Source: Aliivibrio sp. S3MY1
Lineage (GTDB): Bacteria > Pseudomonadota > Gammaproteobacteria > Enterobacterales > Vibrionaceae
DNA: 64,000 nucleotides
Assembly: GCF_028765575.1 (NCBI RefSeq)
Contig: NZ_JARACO010000005.1
Coordinates: 118,688 to 182,687, forward strand
Reading direction: 5' to 3'
Shown here: piece after piece, positions 21,053 to 31,322 of the stretch
How the letters are laid out: every line of letters begins with the position of its first letter
How positions within the stretch are numbered: position 1 is the first letter of the stretch
The notes under the pieces: generated by a model
Database searches by the model: none
The model's input: the letters and a program-made list of their open reading frames with translations, nothing else
What the model was told of the DNA's origin: nothing
Made by a program: the position numbers and the translations under genes

Positions 21053-22315
21053 ATGAGTAAAACGCCAGAAGGCAGTATTATTGTTGGTTTAGACATAGGT
21101 ACAAACAAGGTCTCAGCACTTGTAGGCGAAGTTTTACCTGATGGCCAAGTGAGCGTTATTGGCTCTGGTTCATGTCCCTCTCGCGGAATGGATAAAGGTG
21201 GCGTTAACGATTTAGAATCGGTAGTTAAATCGGTTCAAAGAGCGATTGACCAAGCTGAATTGATGGCAGAGTGCACCATTACCTCTGTGTTTATTTCTTT
21301 ATCGGGTAAACACATTGCTAGTCAAATAGAGAAAGGTATGGGGTCTATTTCTGAAGAAGAAGTAACCCAAGATGATATGGATAGTGTTATTCATACTGCT
21401 AAATCGGTTAAGATTGGCGATGAACAACGTACACTGCATGTGATCCCTCAAGAATTCTCTATTGATGTTCAAAAAGGTATTCGTAATCCAATTGGGTTAT
21501 CGGGTATGAGAATGGAAGTGAGTGTTCATCTTATTACCTGTCATAATGATATGGCACGTAATATAATAAAAGCGGTAGAGCGTTGTGGCTTAAAAGTTGA
21601 ACACATCATCTTTTCTGGTTTAGCATCAAGCAATGCCGTGATTACAGAAGATGAGCGAGATCTTGGTGTTTGTGTCGTTGATATCGGCGCCGGAACGATG
21701 GATATTGCAATTTGGACCGATGGCTCATTACGTCATGCTGAGGTGCTCCCTTATGCTGGAAATGCAGTAACAAGTGACATTGCTTACGCTTTTGGTACAC
21801 CATTTAACGATGCTGAAAAATTAAAAGTAAAATATGGTAGTGCTATTAGTGAACACATTAATCGTGATGAAACGGTTAACGTACCGAGTGTTGGCGGTCG
21901 ACCGTCTAGAAGTTTACAGCGAAGAATGCTAGCAGAAGTGATTGAACCAAGGTATTCTGAGCTACTCGGGCTTGTAAATCAGCGTGTTCTTGCTATTCAA
22001 GATAAATTACGCGCTGAAGGTACAAAGCACCATCTTGCCGCCGGTATTGTATTAACGGGGGGCGGATCGCAAATTAATGGGTTGGTTGATTGTGCTGAGC
22101 GCGTGTTCCAGACCCAAGCTAGAATAGGCCAGCCTTTAGAGGTAACAGGTCTAACCGATTACGTAAAAGAGCCTTATCAAGCAACAGCGGTAGGGCTTTT
22201 GCATTACGGTAAAGAAAGTCAATTACATGACGATGAAGATTATGTGCCGAATAAGCAGCAATCTTTTACAACTGTAATGAAGAAGTTTAAAAATTGGATA
22301 CTAAAAGAGTTTTAA
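21053..22315 (+). CDS. ftsA: Cell division protein FtsA
   Basis: Actin-like protein that tethers FtsZ to the membrane and recruits later division proteins. The 420-residue protein shows the phosphate loop IVGLDIGTNKVSALVGE, the second nucleotide-binding loop VVDIGAGTMDIAIWTDG, IVLTGGGSQINGL, and the C-terminal amphipathic membrane-targeting helix FTTVMKKFKNWILKEF. It lies between ftsQ and ftsZ with gaps of 14 and 32 bases. Confidence 0.97.
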   Translation: MSKTPEGSIIVGLDIGTNKVSALVGEVLPDGQVSVIGSGSCPSRGMDKGGVNDLESVVKSVQRAIDQAELMAECTITSVFISLSGKHIASQIEKGMGSISEEEVTQDDMDSVIHTAKSVKIGDEQRTLHVIPQEFSIDVQKGIRNPIGLSGMRMEVSVHLITCHNDMARNIIKAVERCGLKVEHIIFSGLASSNAVITEDERDLGVCVVDIGAGTMDIAIWTDGSLRHAEVLPYAGNAVTSDIAYAFGTPFNDAEKLKVKYGSAISEHINRDETVNVPSVGGRPSRSLQRRMLAEVIEPRYSELLGLVNQRVLAIQDKLRAEGTKHHLAAGIVLTGGGSQINGLVDCAERVFQTQARIGQPLEVTGLTDYVKEPYQATAVGLLHYGKESQLHDDEDYVPNKQQSFTTVMKKFKNWILKEF

Positions 22316-22347
22316 CCTGAGCGAACAGGAAGAAACGGAGAGAACAG

Positions 22348-23598
22348 ATGTTTGAGCCGATGATGGAAATGTCCGACGAAGCAGTAATTAAAGTAGTCGG
22401 TGTAGGTGGCGGTGGCGGTAATGCTATCGAGCACATGGTACGTGAGTCAATTGAAGGTGTTGAATTCATTAGTGTAAATACTGATGCACAAGCACTTCGT
22501 AAGACTAGTGTAAATACAGTTATTCAAATTGGAGGAGACATCACAAAAGGCTTAGGTGCAGGTGCAAACCCGCAAGTTGGTCGTGATGCTGCGCTAGAAG
22601 ATCGTGAAGCAATTAAAGAAGTATTAGCTGGTGCCGATATGGTATTTATCGCAGCTGGTATGGGGGGAGGTACTGGTACAGGTGCTGCGCCAATTATTGC
22701 TGAAGTTACAAAAGAATTAAATATTCTGACGGTTGCTGTTGTAACAAAACCGTTTAGTTTTGAAGGACGTAAACGTCTTGCTTTTGCTGAGCAAGGTATT
22801 GAAGAGTTATCAAAACACGTTGACTCATTAATTACGATTCCAAACGAGAAATTGTTAAAAGTACTTGGTCGTGGAATTACATTATTAGAAGCATTTGCAA
22901 AAGCAAATGATGTTCTTCGTAATGCCGTTCAAGGTATTGCTGAGCTGATCACTCGCCCAGGTATGATCAACGTCGATTTCGCCGATGTTCGTACGGTTAT
23001 GTCTGAAATGGGACATGCAATGATGGGTAGTGGTATCGCAGTCGGTGAAGACCGAGCTGAACAAGCTGCAGAAGAAGCGATCTCAAGTCCATTACTTGAA
23101 GATATCGATCTTGCTGGTGCTCGTGGTGTTCTTGTTAACATTACCGCTGGCCTTGATATGCGCCTTGATGAGTTTGAAACTGTTGGTAATACAGTAAAAG
23201 CGTTTGCATCTGATAATGCAACAGTGGTTATTGGTACTTCTCTTGACCCTGATATGACCGATGAAATTCGAGTAACCGTTGTTGCTACGGGTATTGGTTC
23301 TGAAAAGAAACCAGAAATTACGTTAGTAACAAATAAAACAACGACGGCTCCGGCTCAGTCAGCTCCTGCAGCACAACCTGTAGTTCAAGCATCTGTTCAA
23401 GCGAAAGCGCCAGTTGTTGAACCAACGGTTGAAAAAGCGGCACAAAATGTGCAGGTAACTAAATCAGCAGCACCACAAACTACACCATCAACGTCGCCAG
23501 CGGCAGGTGTTCAGAATGCTGGTGCAGCGCAAGCTAAGCCAGATCAGAAAGAAGATTATTTAGATATCCCTGCGTTTTTACGACGTCAAGCTGACTAA
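22348..23598 (+). CDS. ftsZ: Cell division GTPase FtsZ
   Basis: Tubulin-like GTPase that forms the Z ring. The 416-residue protein has the GTP signature GGGTGTG at residues 106-112 and the synergy loop [15 protein letters not shown]. The variable linker (about 320-400) is rich in Ala, Gln, Pro and Val, and the conserved C-terminal peptide [12 protein letters not shown] binds FtsA and ZipA. GGAGAG precedes the ATG. No terminator follows before lpxC. Confidence 0.98.
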   Translation: MFEPMMEMSDEAVIKVVGVGGGGGNAIEHMVRESIEGVEFISVNTDAQALRKTSVNTVIQIGGDITKGLGAGANPQVGRDAALEDREAIKEVLAGADMVFIAAGMGGGTGTGAAPIIAEVTKELNILTVAVVTKPFSFEGRKRLAFAEQGIEELSKHVDSLITIPNEKLLKVLGRGITLLEAFAKANDVLRNAVQGIAELITRPGMINVDFADVRTVMSEMGHAMMGSGIAVGEDRAEQAAEEAISSPLLEDIDLAGARGVLVNITAGLDMRLDEFETVGNTVKAFASDNATVVIGTSLDPDMTDEIRVTVVATGIGSEKKPEITLVTNKTTTAPAQSAPAAQPVVQASVQAKAPVVEPTVEKAAQNVQVTKSAAPQTTPSTSPAAGVQNAGAAQAKPDQKEDYLDIPAFLRRQAD

Positions 23599-23642
23599 TT
23601 AATCATCAAACGATTTGGTTTTATAGAAAATTGTGTGCTAGA

Positions 23643-23675
23643 ATATCAAGCCAGTTCTTAGAATTGGTTTGATAT
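23643..23675 (+). other. Long hairpin in the ftsZ-lpxC spacer
   Basis: ATATCAAGCCAGTT (23643-23656) pairs with AATTGGTTTGATAT (23662-23675) over 14 bp with two G-U wobbles and a 5-base loop. There is no T-run, so it is not an ordinary terminator. TATCAAGC also occurs as a direct repeat at 23644 and 23672. It would lie in the lpxC leader or in read-through RNA from ftsZ. Confidence 0.5.
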
Positions 23676-23703
23676 CAAGCATATTTATAGTTGAGATGAG
23701 CAT

Positions 23704-24621
23704 ATGATCAGACAACGTACACTGAAAAGTATCGTACAAATGACAGGCGTGGGTTTGCACTCAGGCCGTAAAGTTACGCTTACTCTTCGTCCAGCAGCAG
23801 CAAACACCGGTGTTATTTATCGTCGTACCGACCTTAATCCACCTGTTGATTTCCCTGCGGACCCAGAGTCAGTACGCGATACAATGCTATGTACAGCGTT
23901 AGTTAATGATGAAGGCGTAAGAATCTCAACGGTTGAACACTTAAATGCTGCATTGGCAGGCATGGGCATTGATAACGTAGTTATCGAAGTTGATGCACCT
24001 GAAATTCCAATTATGGATGGCAGTGCAAGTCCTTTTGTATATCTTTTGCAGTCAGCGGGTATTGAAGAGCTTAATACAGCGAAGAAATTCATTCGTATTA
24101 AAAAACCTGTTCGCATTGAAGATGGTGATAAGTGGGCAGAAATTCGTCCTTATAACGGCTTTCGTTTAGATTTCACTATTGACTTCAATCACCCAGCAAT
24201 TGACTCTGATGACCAAAAGTTAGTGTTTGATTTTTCAAGCCAATCGTTCATCAAAGATATCTCACGAGCTCGTACTTTCGGGTTTATGCGTGATATCGAG
24301 TACTTACAATCGCAAAACCTATGTTTAGGTGGTAGCTTTGATTGTGCAATCGTACTAGATGATTACCGTATTCTAAATGAAGACGGATTACGTTTTGATA
24401 ATGAATTTGTAACGCACAAAGTTCTCGATGCTGTTGGTGACCTATATATGTGTGGTCATAGTATCTTGGGGCAAATAAGTGCTTATAAATCAGGTCATGC
24501 TCTGAATAATCAGTTACTTCGTGCTGTTCTTGCCGATCAAGAAGCATGGGAGTGGACAACCATTGAAGATGAACAAGAATCACCAGTTGCATTTATGCAG
24601 CCAGGAATGGTACTTGCTTAA
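23704..24621 (+). CDS. lpxC: UDP-3-O-acyl-N-acetylglucosamine deacetylase
   Basis: Zinc enzyme carrying out the committed step of lipid A synthesis. The 305-residue protein begins [21 protein letters not shown]; zinc ligands are His79 in [10 protein letters not shown] and the His and Asp of [10 protein letters not shown] near the C-terminal domain. The C-terminus ends in FMQPGMVLA, a short hydrophobic tail like the FtsH degradation signal of E. coli LpxC. It is the last gene of the dcw-linked run. Confidence 0.97.
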   Translation: MIRQRTLKSIVQMTGVGLHSGRKVTLTLRPAAANTGVIYRRTDLNPPVDFPADPESVRDTMLCTALVNDEGVRISTVEHLNAALAGMGIDNVVIEVDAPEIPIMDGSASPFVYLLQSAGIEELNTAKKFIRIKKPVRIEDGDKWAEIRPYNGFRLDFTIDFNHPAIDSDDQKLVFDFSSQSFIKDISRARTFGFMRDIEYLQSQNLCLGGSFDCAIVLDDYRILNEDGLRFDNEFVTHKVLDAVGDLYMCGHSILGQISAYKSGHALNNQLLRAVLADQEAWEWTTIEDEQESPVAFMQPGMVLA

Positions 24622-24634
24622 TCCGTCATAAAAT

Positions 24635-24667
24635 TAAAAAGCCAAGCATTATGCTTGGCTTTTTTTT
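24635..24667. terminator. Bidirectional terminator between lpxC and dciA
   Basis: AAAAAGCCAAGCA / TGCTTGGCTTTTT stem-loop with T-runs on both strands, between two convergent genes. Confidence 0.85.
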
Positions 24668-24676
24668 GTCTGTAAT

Positions 24677-24712
24677 ATTTCTATTTCTATTTCTATTTCT
24701 ATTTCTATTTCT
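24677..24712. repeat. Hexanucleotide tandem repeat, six copies of ATTTCT
   Basis: Six perfect head-to-tail copies of ATTTCT (AGAAAT on the minus strand). The stop codon of dciA (TAG, complement of 24705-24707) is formed inside the repeat, so copy-number change downstream of it would not alter the protein. Confidence 0.9.
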
Positions 24713-25172
24713 TATTTGCTAATGCAGCTAAGCTCTCTAATCGCTTTTTAAGTTTTGGTGATGCGGTTTCTGCGACCATTTCTAATGCACTTGCTGCTGC
24801 TGCGGATAATTCTCGCTTTGCTTGTTTTTCTGTTTTGTACACCGCCGGTTTTTCCCCAACAAAAGATCGGGCGAGATCTGGGTTGATCTTGATTTCTAAA
24901 TTAGATAACCCAGGTAATCCATGGCGGCGAAAAGCAGATAATATAGTTAATCTTTCATAGTTTATTCGTGTTGCCCAAACGCTGCCTGAGACTTCGATCA
25001 CTAAAGATCCTTGGCGGTAATTTGCCACGCGGCAATGGTCTTCACAGCCAGTGGGTAACGCATCTTTTAGTACATGTGATAATTTAGACAGAATAATCGC
25101 TTTTTCTTGAATATCTTTAAAGCGAGTATTATTAAAAAAATCATTCGCAGGCTGGGGTCTGTGGTCTCGCAT
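24705..25172 (-). CDS. dciA: DciA, DnaB helicase loader/operator (DUF721)
   Basis: DciA is the ancestral bacterial helicase loader, used where the phage-derived DnaC or DnaI is absent; vibrios are among the bacteria where it has been studied. The 155-residue protein has an N-terminal DUF721 KH-like domain (about 30-105: LSHVLKDALP, GSLVIEVSGSVWATRINYERLTILSAFRR, LEIKINP) and a lysine/alanine-rich C-terminal tail likely to be flexible. The family call comes from the DUF721 pattern and its place between lpxC and secA. The coding end runs into the hexamer repeat. Confidence 0.85.
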   Translation of the reverse strand: MRDHRPQPANDFFNNTRFKDIQEKAIILSKLSHVLKDALPTGCEDHCRVANYRQGSLVIEVSGSVWATRINYERLTILSAFRRHGLPGLSNLEIKINPDLARSFVGEKPAVYKTEKQAKRELSAAAASALEMVAETASPKLKKRLESLAALANKK

Positions 25173-25507
25173 CGTTAGTAATTCTCATATATAGAGTGCT
25201 ATTTAATAGGCTAACACCAAAGAAAAAGTCATAAATGCCAATTAGATCTGAATTTTTCAGAATTGAAATCAAACTCTACGGATTTAGCTTAGGATTGCTT
25301 TACATTATCGCTTATACTTTCCTAATTATTACTTATGATGACTAGCAACACAACTATCATGATAGGCCTTGAAAAATCAAAGTTGAATCCCCATAAGATA
25401 AGTATATAAAGAAGTTTTTTTCTTAGAGTAATTTCTCTAGGTGATTGATTCACATTTCAGATAAACCGATCAGAAATGATCATAGAGATAAGAGAAGCAA
25501 CGGAATC
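25173..25507 (+). promoter_or_regulatory. secA leader region, 335 bases
   Basis: Intergenic region between divergent dciA and secA. Apart from the 36-codon frame above it holds a T-run at about 25415-25421 followed by a weak hairpin (TAGAG / CTCTA around 25424-25440) and GATCA / TGATC pairing near 25470-25481. No clear sigma70 promoter or SecM-like reading frame is visible. Confidence 0.35.
25235..25345 (+). CDS. Candidate 36-residue single-span membrane peptide upstream of secA
   Basis: ATG at 25235 opens a 36-codon frame: a short charged N-terminus (MPIRSEFFRIEIKL), then a hydrophobic run YGFSLGLLYIIAYTFLIITY able to span the membrane, then Asp-Asp-stop. There is no good ribosome binding site (only an A-rich stretch with AAG upstream). 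It sits where E. coli has secM, but shows no SecM arrest motif. It may be a leader peptide, a small membrane protein, or chance in AT-rich DNA. Confidence 0.3.
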   Translation: MPIRSEFFRIEIKLYGFSLGLLYIIAYTFLIITYDD

Positions 25508-28231
25508 ATGTTTTCTAAAATTCTAACAAAAGTTATTGGTAGCCGTAATGATCGTACATTACGTAAGCTACGTAAAATCGTAGATCAAATTAATAAGATC
25601 GAACCACAATTCGAATCATTACAAGACGAAGAATTAAAAGCGAAAACAATCGAGTTCCGTGCACGTTTAGAGCAAGGTGAAGATTTAGATAGTTTACTGC
25701 CAGAAGCGTTTGCGACGGTACGTGAAGCATCTAAGCGTCTGTATGGTATGCGCCACTTTGACGTTCAAATGATTGGCGGCATGGTTCTGAACGATAGCCA
25801 AATTGCAGAAATGCGCACTGGTGAAGGTAAAACATTAACAGCAACACTACCATGTTATTTAAATGCATTAACCGGTAAAGGCGTTCACGTCGTAACGGTG
25901 AATGACTACCTTGCAAAGCGTGATGCTGAAACTAACCGAGAGTTATTTGAATTCTTAGGCATGACTGTTGGTATCAACGTGCCAAATATGCCACCTCAAG
26001 AGAAAAAACAAGCGTATTTATGCGATATTTTATATGGCACAAATAACGAATTTGGTTTTGACTATCTACGTGACAACATGGCTTTCCGTGCTGAAGATCG
26101 TGTTCAACGTGAACGCTATTTCGCAGTAATCGATGAAGTGGATTCAATCTTAATCGATGAAGCTCGTACCCCTCTTATCATTTCAGGTCCTGCGGAAGAT
26201 AGCTCTGCGCTTTATACGCGAATTAATACACTTATCCCTCAACTTGTGAAACAAGATGAAGAAGACAGCGAAGAGTATCGCGGTGAAGGTCACTACACAT
26301 TAGATGAAAAAGGAAAACAAACGCACCTGACTGAAAACGGTCAAGAGTTTGTTGAACAGCTACTAAAAGATGAAGGCTTAATGGAAGCGGATGATACCTT
26401 GTATTCTCCAGCTAACATCAGCTTACTTCATCACATCAATGCAGCACTACGTGCACATGTATTGTTTGAAAAAGACGTGGACTACATTGTAAAAGACGAT
26501 GAAGTTATCATTGTTGATGAGCATACTGGTCGTACAATGCCAGGTCGTCGTTGGTCTGAAGGTCTACACCAAGCTGTTGAAGCAAAAGAAGGTGTTAAAA
26601 TTCAGAACGAAAACCAAACATTAGCATCAATCACTTTCCAAAACTTCTTCCGTCTATATGACAAACTGTCAGGTATGACAGGTACAGCGGATACGGAAGC
26701 TTTTGAATTTCAATCTATTTATGGTCTTGATACGGTAGTAATTCCAACTAACCGTCCAATGACTCGTAATGATATGGGTGATTTAGTCTACATGACAGAA
26801 GCAGAAAAATTTGCAGCTATCATTGAAGACATTAAAGGTTGTTCTGAACGTGGTCAGCCAGTATTGGTTGGTACCGTTTCGATTGAAAAATCAGAGCTGC
26901 TTTCAAATGCATTAAAAAAAGCAAAAATTAAGCACAACGTACTTAATGCAAAATTCCATGAAAAAGAAGCAGATATCGTTGCTAATGCAGGTACAACAAG
27001 TGCGGTAACTATTGCAACTAACATGGCAGGCCGTGGTACGGATATCGTTCTTGGTGGCAGCTGGCAGGCAGAGCTTGCTAAAATAAACGAGCCAACTGAT
27101 GCACAAATCCAAGAAGCAAAAGCTAAATGGAAAGAAGCTCACGATGCAGTACTTGCTGCTGGTGGCCTTCATATTATTGGTACAGAGCGTCATGAATCAC
27201 GTCGTATTGATAACCAACTACGTGGTCGTGCTGGTCGTCAAGGTGACGCGGGTTCTTCACGTTTTTACCTATCAATGGAAGATGCTCTAATGCGTATCTT
27301 TGCTTCGGATCGTGTATCTAACATGATGAAGAAGCTAGGTATGGAAGAGGGCGAGGCAATTGAACACCCTTGGGTAACAAAAGCGATTGAAAATGCACAA
27401 CGTAAAGTTGAAGGTCGTAACTTCGACATTCGTAAGCAATTGCTTGAATACGATGATGTTGCCAATGATCAACGTAAAGTCGTTTATGAGCTGCGCGATG
27501 AGCTGATGAATGTCGATGATATTAGCGAGATGATTGCTTATAACCGTCAAGATGTTCTTGAAGGGCTATTTGGTCAATATATTCCAGCACAGTCATTAGA
27601 AGAAATGTGGGATGTTGAAGGGTTAACAACACGTCTACGTGCTGATTTTGATTTGGATATTCCGATTCAAGAATGGTTAGATAGCGATGATAAACTTCAT
27701 GAAGATAATTTACGTGAAAAAGTGATTGAAACAGCGATTCAAGTTTATAAAGACAAAGAAGAGTCTGTTGGTGAGTCAGTACTGCGTAACTTTGAAAAAG
27801 CAGTTATGCTACAAACGCTTGATGGTTTGTGGAAAGAGCACTTAGCGGCGATGGATCATCTTCGTCAAGGTATCCATTTACGTGGCTATGCTCAGAAAAA
27901 CCCGAAACAAGAGTACAAGCGTGAATCGTTTGAATTGTTTGAAGGCTTACTTGATACATTAAAATTTGATGTAATTTCAATCTTAAGTAAAGTTCGTGTA
28001 CAGCAACAACAAGATGTTGAGCGTATGGAAGAGCAACGTCGTCAACAAGCGGAAGAAATGACTCGTCGTCAGAAGCTGCAGCATCAAAATGCTGAAAGCC
28101 AATTAGATGATGGTGAAACGGCAGAAGACGCTCATACACCAATGGTTCGCGATGAGCGAAAAGTAGGTCGTAATGAAATTTGTCCTTGTGGCTCTGGTAA
28201 AAAATACAAACAGTGTCATGGTAAAATCTAG
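25508..28231 (+). CDS. secA: Preprotein translocase ATPase SecA
   Basis: Motor ATPase that pushes unfolded preproteins through SecYEG. From the ATG at 25508 it has 907 residues starting [21 protein letters not shown], as in relatives; a 21-residue in-frame upstream extension is rejected. Visible are the Walker A region [14 protein letters not shown], the [21 protein letters not shown] segment, the [13 protein letters not shown] and [18 protein letters not shown] motifs of the second nucleotide-binding fold, and the C-terminal zinc motif [14 protein letters not shown] that binds SecB and lipid. Confidence 0.97.
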   Translation: MFSKILTKVIGSRNDRTLRKLRKIVDQINKIEPQFESLQDEELKAKTIEFRARLEQGEDLDSLLPEAFATVREASKRLYGMRHFDVQMIGGMVLNDSQIAEMRTGEGKTLTATLPCYLNALTGKGVHVVTVNDYLAKRDAETNRELFEFLGMTVGINVPNMPPQEKKQAYLCDILYGTNNEFGFDYLRDNMAFRAEDRVQRERYFAVIDEVDSILIDEARTPLIISGPAEDSSALYTRINTLIPQLVKQDEEDSEEYRGEGHYTLDEKGKQTHLTENGQEFVEQLLKDEGLMEADDTLYSPANISLLHHINAALRAHVLFEKDVDYIVKDDEVIIVDEHTGRTMPGRRWSEGLHQAVEAKEGVKIQNENQTLASITFQNFFRLYDKLSGMTGTADTEAFEFQSIYGLDTVVIPTNRPMTRNDMGDLVYMTEAEKFAAIIEDIKGCSERGQPVLVGTVSIEKSELLSNALKKAKIKHNVLNAKFHEKEADIVANAGTTSAVTIATNMAGRGTDIVLGGSWQAELAKINEPTDAQIQEAKAKWKEAHDAVLAAGGLHIIGTERHESRRIDNQLRGRAGRQGDAGSSRFYLSMEDALMRIFASDRVSNMMKKLGMEEGEAIEHPWVTKAIENAQRKVEGRNFDIRKQLLEYDDVANDQRKVVYELRDELMNVDDISEMIAYNRQDVLEGLFGQYIPAQSLEEMWDVEGLTTRLRADFDLDIPIQEWLDSDDKLHEDNLREKVIETAIQVYKDKEESVGESVLRNFEKAVMLQTLDGLWKEHLAAMDHLRQGIHLRGYAQKNPKQEYKRESFELFEGLLDTLKFDVISILSKVRVQQQQDVERMEEQRRQQAEEMTRRQKLQHQNAESQLDDGETAEDAHTPMVRDERKVGRNEICPCGSGKKYKQCHGKI

Positions 28232-28257
28232 TTGATATAGACTGTTGATGTATAATT

Positions 28258-28287
28258 TAAAGCCGCTATTTTTAGCGGCTTTTTTAT
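28258..28287 (+). terminator. Intrinsic terminator after secA
   Basis: AAAGCCGCTA / TAGCGGCTTT stem with a short T loop, followed by TTTTTA. It separates secA from mutT. Confidence 0.85.
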
Positions 28288-28315
28288 AGGCATATTATTG
28301 ATATAAAGGCTATAA

Positions 28316-28714
28316 ATGAAACGATTGCATATAGTTGCGGCTATTATTTTTAATGCAGATAAGAGCCAAGTATTTATTACTAAACGTCCCGATAAAGCAC
28401 ATAAAGGTGGATTTTGGGAATTCCCAGGTGGAAAGGTAGAGCAAGAGGAAAGTGCAGAGCAGGCGTTAATTAGAGAGCTATATGAAGAGCTTGGTATCAA
28501 ATCTACAGAACTCGCTATTTTTGAATCGTTTAATCATGACTACCCTGATAAATCGCTCTATTTTGATTTTTTTACCGTAACTCAGTTTGTAGGTGAACCC
28601 TATGGAAAGGAAGGACAGGAAGGGCTATGGGTTCCTATTTTAGATCTCGCATCTTATGAATTTCCAGAAGCAAATGTACCTATTTTACATAAAGTACTTG
28701 AGTGCTTTCGCTAG
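28316..28714 (+). CDS. mutT: 8-oxo-dGTP diphosphatase MutT
   Basis: Nudix hydrolase that removes oxidised dGTP from the nucleotide pool, preventing A:T to C:G changes. The 132-residue protein has the complete Nudix box at residues 39-61 (G39-x5-E45-x7-R53-E54-x2-E57-E58-x-G60-I61) preceded by FWEFPGG, as in MutT. It follows secA as in E. coli. A terminator precedes it and another follows, so it may have its own promoter. Confidence 0.95.
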   Translation: MKRLHIVAAIIFNADKSQVFITKRPDKAHKGGFWEFPGGKVEQEESAEQALIRELYEELGIKSTELAIFESFNHDYPDKSLYFDFFTVTQFVGEPYGKEGQEGLWVPILDLASYEFPEANVPILHKVLECFR

Positions 28715-28738
28715 CTTGATGCTATGTTTTGTGAACAT

Positions 28739-28770
28739 AAAAAAAGCGATCGTAAATGATCGCTTTTTTA
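28739..28770. terminator. Bidirectional terminator between mutT and yacG
   Basis: AAGCGATC / GATCGCTT stem flanked by an A-run and a T-run, between convergent genes. Confidence 0.85.
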
Positions 28771-28792
28771 TTGGCGTAGATAAAACGTCGTA

Positions 28793-29002
28793 TTAATATT
28801 GGTCTTCAGACCAACCATCAGAATCTGACATGTCTGGAGCGCCAGGAATGGATTTTTCTTCATCAGCCCATTCACCAAAATCAATCATTTGGCATTTTTT
28901 ACTACAGAATGGACGAAATTGACTCTCTTCATTCCAGATAACGGCGGCTTGGCAAGTTGGGCATTTTACCGTTGTTGGTTGGATATTATTTGATTCTGAC
29001 AT
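28793..29002 (-). CDS. yacG: DNA gyrase inhibitor / zinc-ribbon protein YacG
   Basis: Small zinc protein that in E. coli binds GyrB and blocks DNA gyrase. From the ATG at 29002 the protein has 69 residues with the four-cysteine zinc ribbon CPTC ... CSKKC and the conserved [13 protein letters not shown] that follows, then an acidic tail. The longer frame starting inside zapD is rejected because family members start just before the first cysteines. It is the last gene of the pilABCD-coaE-zapD-yacG run; a gap of seven bases separates it from zapD. Confidence 0.95.
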   Translation of the reverse strand: MSESNNIQPTTVKCPTCQAAVIWNEESQFRPFCSKKCQMIDFGEWADEEKSIPGAPDMSDSDGWSEDQY

Positions 29003-29009
29003 GGATTCC

Positions 29010-29756
29010 TCAGCAGACAGCAAGCGTAAACTCAATGTCTTTTTCACAATTCTTGTTGGTTTCGAAAGACATAAAGCGTAACGCAAAACGACTTTTATGC
29101 CCAGAGATCATTGGATAAACCCCTTGGTCAATAGGTATCTCTAGGCGCAATAAATTGGAATTTTCCATTTCACTTTGCATAAATCCATTGCGTGCAATTT
29201 GAGGTTCAAAACGAGCGGTTTCTCGGGTTAGTCGCAGCCACAATGATAAGGCATCTGATAGCGAAAGTAACTGAGACATCCAATTATGAGTATTACGACA
29301 TCGAACTTCTAAAGGAAGGTGTAGCCAATGGTGCAATATCGGTAAATCAAAGCAGCAATCACCACCCGGAATAAAAAATCGTTGTTTTAATGCAGATAGA
29401 AAGCGATCTTCTTTTAAAGAGTGACCTGGTCGAGTAGTTTGCATTAGATTGTAATGCACTTGACTAACTTGCTCTAAAACAGAAAGTAAAGCCGATTGGT
29501 CAACCCCTTCGATATCCATCCAAGCACGATATTGTAAACGAAGCTTTTCTAGGTCTTTGCCTAAATCAGCCTTCACCTGAACTTGCTCTAAAATATCGAG
29601 CATATTAAAAAGAGAGCTAAAGAATACCTGGTATTCAAATGGTTGGGTTAAATCAGCAGAATGCCCAAGCTTACGAAATAGAGATTCTATTCGTAAATAA
29701 ATTCGAGTCCTTTCATTTAAAGGGTGTTCAAATTTTTGCGTACCCAATCCATTCAT
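29010..29756 (-). CDS. zapD: Cell division protein ZapD
   Basis: Cytoplasmic FtsZ-binding protein that bundles protofilaments and stabilises the Z ring. The 248-residue protein (E. coli 247) shows [20 protein letters not shown] at the start and [16 protein letters not shown] and [28 protein letters not shown] toward the end, all typical. It follows coaE with a five-base gap. Confidence 0.95.
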   Translation of the reverse strand: MNGLGTQKFEHPLNERTRIYLRIESLFRKLGHSADLTQPFEYQVFFSSLFNMLDILEQVQVKADLGKDLEKLRLQYRAWMDIEGVDQSALLSVLEQVSQVHYNLMQTTRPGHSLKEDRFLSALKQRFFIPGGDCCFDLPILHHWLHLPLEVRCRNTHNWMSQLLSLSDALSLWLRLTRETARFEPQIARNGFMQSEMENSNLLRLEIPIDQGVYPMISGHKSRFALRFMSFETNKNCEKDIEFTLAVC

Positions 29757-29761
29757 AGTCT

Positions 29762-30385
29762 TTATTGATTCTCTTTATTTATAGGTGACTGAGACAATAG
29801 CAGATATTTATTATGTAGCAGAGCTATTTCATTATCGAGATCGCAAATATTGTGATCATTCTTAATTATGTCATCAGCAAGTGCCAGTCGCTCTTCTCGT
29901 GAGGCTTGCGAAGCAAGAATAGCTTTAACTTGTTCAATATCCACTTTATCACGGGTAATAGTACGATTAATTTGAGTTTGCTCCAAAACATCAACAACAA
30001 GGACTCTATTGGCTAGATATTGAAGTTGATTTTCAACTAAAAGTGGAACCACAAGCAGTACGTAAGGTGATGTGGATAATGACAGTTGACGCTGCATCTC
30101 TTCACGGATCAATGGATGAAGTAAATTGTTAAGCCATGTTTTTTCATTGGTGTTTGAAAAAATTCGTTGTCGCAGCTCTGCTCGATTTAGAGTTCCATTA
30201 GGTAATAGAATGGAATGACCAAAATGTTCTGCGATCGAGGTTAAGCCTTTTGTATTCGGTTTAACAACATCACGAGCAATGATATCCGCATCGACAATGT
30301 CGATAGTATGGTTTTTCTGAAAAGTATCAGCAACAGTGGTTTTTCCGCTGCCTATCCCGCCAGTAATTGCGACAACATAACTCAT
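29762..30385 (-). CDS. coaE: Dephospho-CoA kinase
   Basis: Last enzyme of coenzyme A synthesis, phosphorylating the 3'-OH of dephospho-CoA. The 207-residue protein (ATG at 30385) starts [20 protein letters not shown] with the P-loop lysine at residue 15, and has [15 protein letters not shown] and VPLLVENQL. An in-frame 23-residue upstream extension overlaps pilD and is rejected. The start overlaps the pilD stop by four bases, so it is cotranscribed with the pilus genes. Confidence 0.95.
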   Translation of the reverse strand: MSYVVAITGGIGSGKTTVADTFQKNHTIDIVDADIIARDVVKPNTKGLTSIAEHFGHSILLPNGTLNRAELRQRIFSNTNEKTWLNNLLHPLIREEMQRQLSLSTSPYVLLVVPLLVENQLQYLANRVLVVDVLEQTQINRTITRDKVDIEQVKAILASQASREERLALADDIIKNDHNICDLDNEIALLHNKYLLLSQSPINKENQ

Positions 30386-31269
30386 AATGGGAAACCTAAA
30401 ATTGTAGTGAAGTACCATTGGCCAATTTGTTGCCCCCATAATAGGCAGATCCAACCAGAAATGGCTAAATATGGGCCAAAAGGGATTGCTTTATCAAAGC
30501 CTTTTTTTTGTGCACTTAACATTGCAATGCCGATAATGGCACCGACAACAGAAGAGAGTAGAACCACTAAAGGCAATTGTTGCCAACCTAACCAAGCGCC
30601 AATGGCAGCCAGTAATTTAAAATCACCATACCCCATGCCTTCTTTACCGGTTAATAACTTAAAACCCCAATAAATAGACCACAGAATAAGATAGCCAGCC
30701 ATTGCGCCAATAACCGAGTCAATCAAGCTAATAGGGCTCCATCCCACTAAAGCCAAATAAATACCAGACCATACTAATGGTAAGGTAATTTGGTCGGGTA
30801 ATAACATCGTATCAATATCGATAAAGGTCAGTGCGATGAGGGCTAAGGTAAATAGGATGGCGGCGACAGCAAAGTATGAGAAAGGCAGCAAGTATGATAC
30901 AGCAAAGCACATAGCGCCGGATAAAAGCTCAATAGTAGGGTATCTAAAGCTAATAGGATTACTGCATTGGCGGCACTTTCCTTTTAAGAGCAACCAGCTA
31001 ATAACTGGAATGTTGTCATAAAATTTAATTTGAGTGTTACATTTAGGACAGCGAGAGCGAGGCACGCTAAGGTTGAAGACTTCTTCTTTTTTAGTTGTTT
31101 TATTCTGTGGTGCTAAATCAGGGAAGCAGTTAATACACTCTTTTTTCCACTCTTTTTCCATCATAATAGGAAGGCGATAGATCACGACATTAAGAAAGCT
31201 ACCGACTAATAAGCCAAATAGTGTAGCAAAGAGTGGGAAGAGCCAAGGGTAGTAATCAAAAACAGCCAT
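30382..31269 (-). CDS. pilD: Type IV prepilin peptidase / N-methyltransferase
   Basis: Inner-membrane aspartyl protease that cleaves the leader from type IV prepilins and type II pseudopilins and methylates the new N-terminus. The 295-residue polytopic protein has the N-terminal [12 protein letters not shown] motif and four zinc-binding cysteines (74, 77, 99, 102). The two catalytic aspartate motifs are [11 protein letters not shown] and [10 protein letters not shown]. In vibrios this enzyme usually also serves type II secretion. Confidence 0.96.
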   Translation of the reverse strand: MAVFDYYPWLFPLFATLFGLLVGSFLNVVIYRLPIMMEKEWKKECINCFPDLAPQNKTTKKEEVFNLSVPRSRCPKCNTQIKFYDNIPVISWLLLKGKCRQCSNPISFRYPTIELLSGAMCFAVSYLLPFSYFAVAAILFTLALIALTFIDIDTMLLPDQITLPLVWSGIYLALVGWSPISLIDSVIGAMAGYLILWSIYWGFKLLTGKEGMGYGDFKLLAAIGAWLGWQQLPLVVLLSSVVGAIIGIAMLSAQKKGFDKAIPFGPYLAISGWICLLWGQQIGQWYFTTILGFPL

Positions 31270-31322
31270 GTAAAAAGCGTCCTGTATTAGAAGAGCATAA
31301 GTACAGAGATGGTATCAGAATT

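Noticed and set aside
25173..25507. A SecM orthologue upstream of secA
   Set aside because: No frame of suitable length or with the arrest motif (W-I-x4-G-I-R-A-G-P type) is present.
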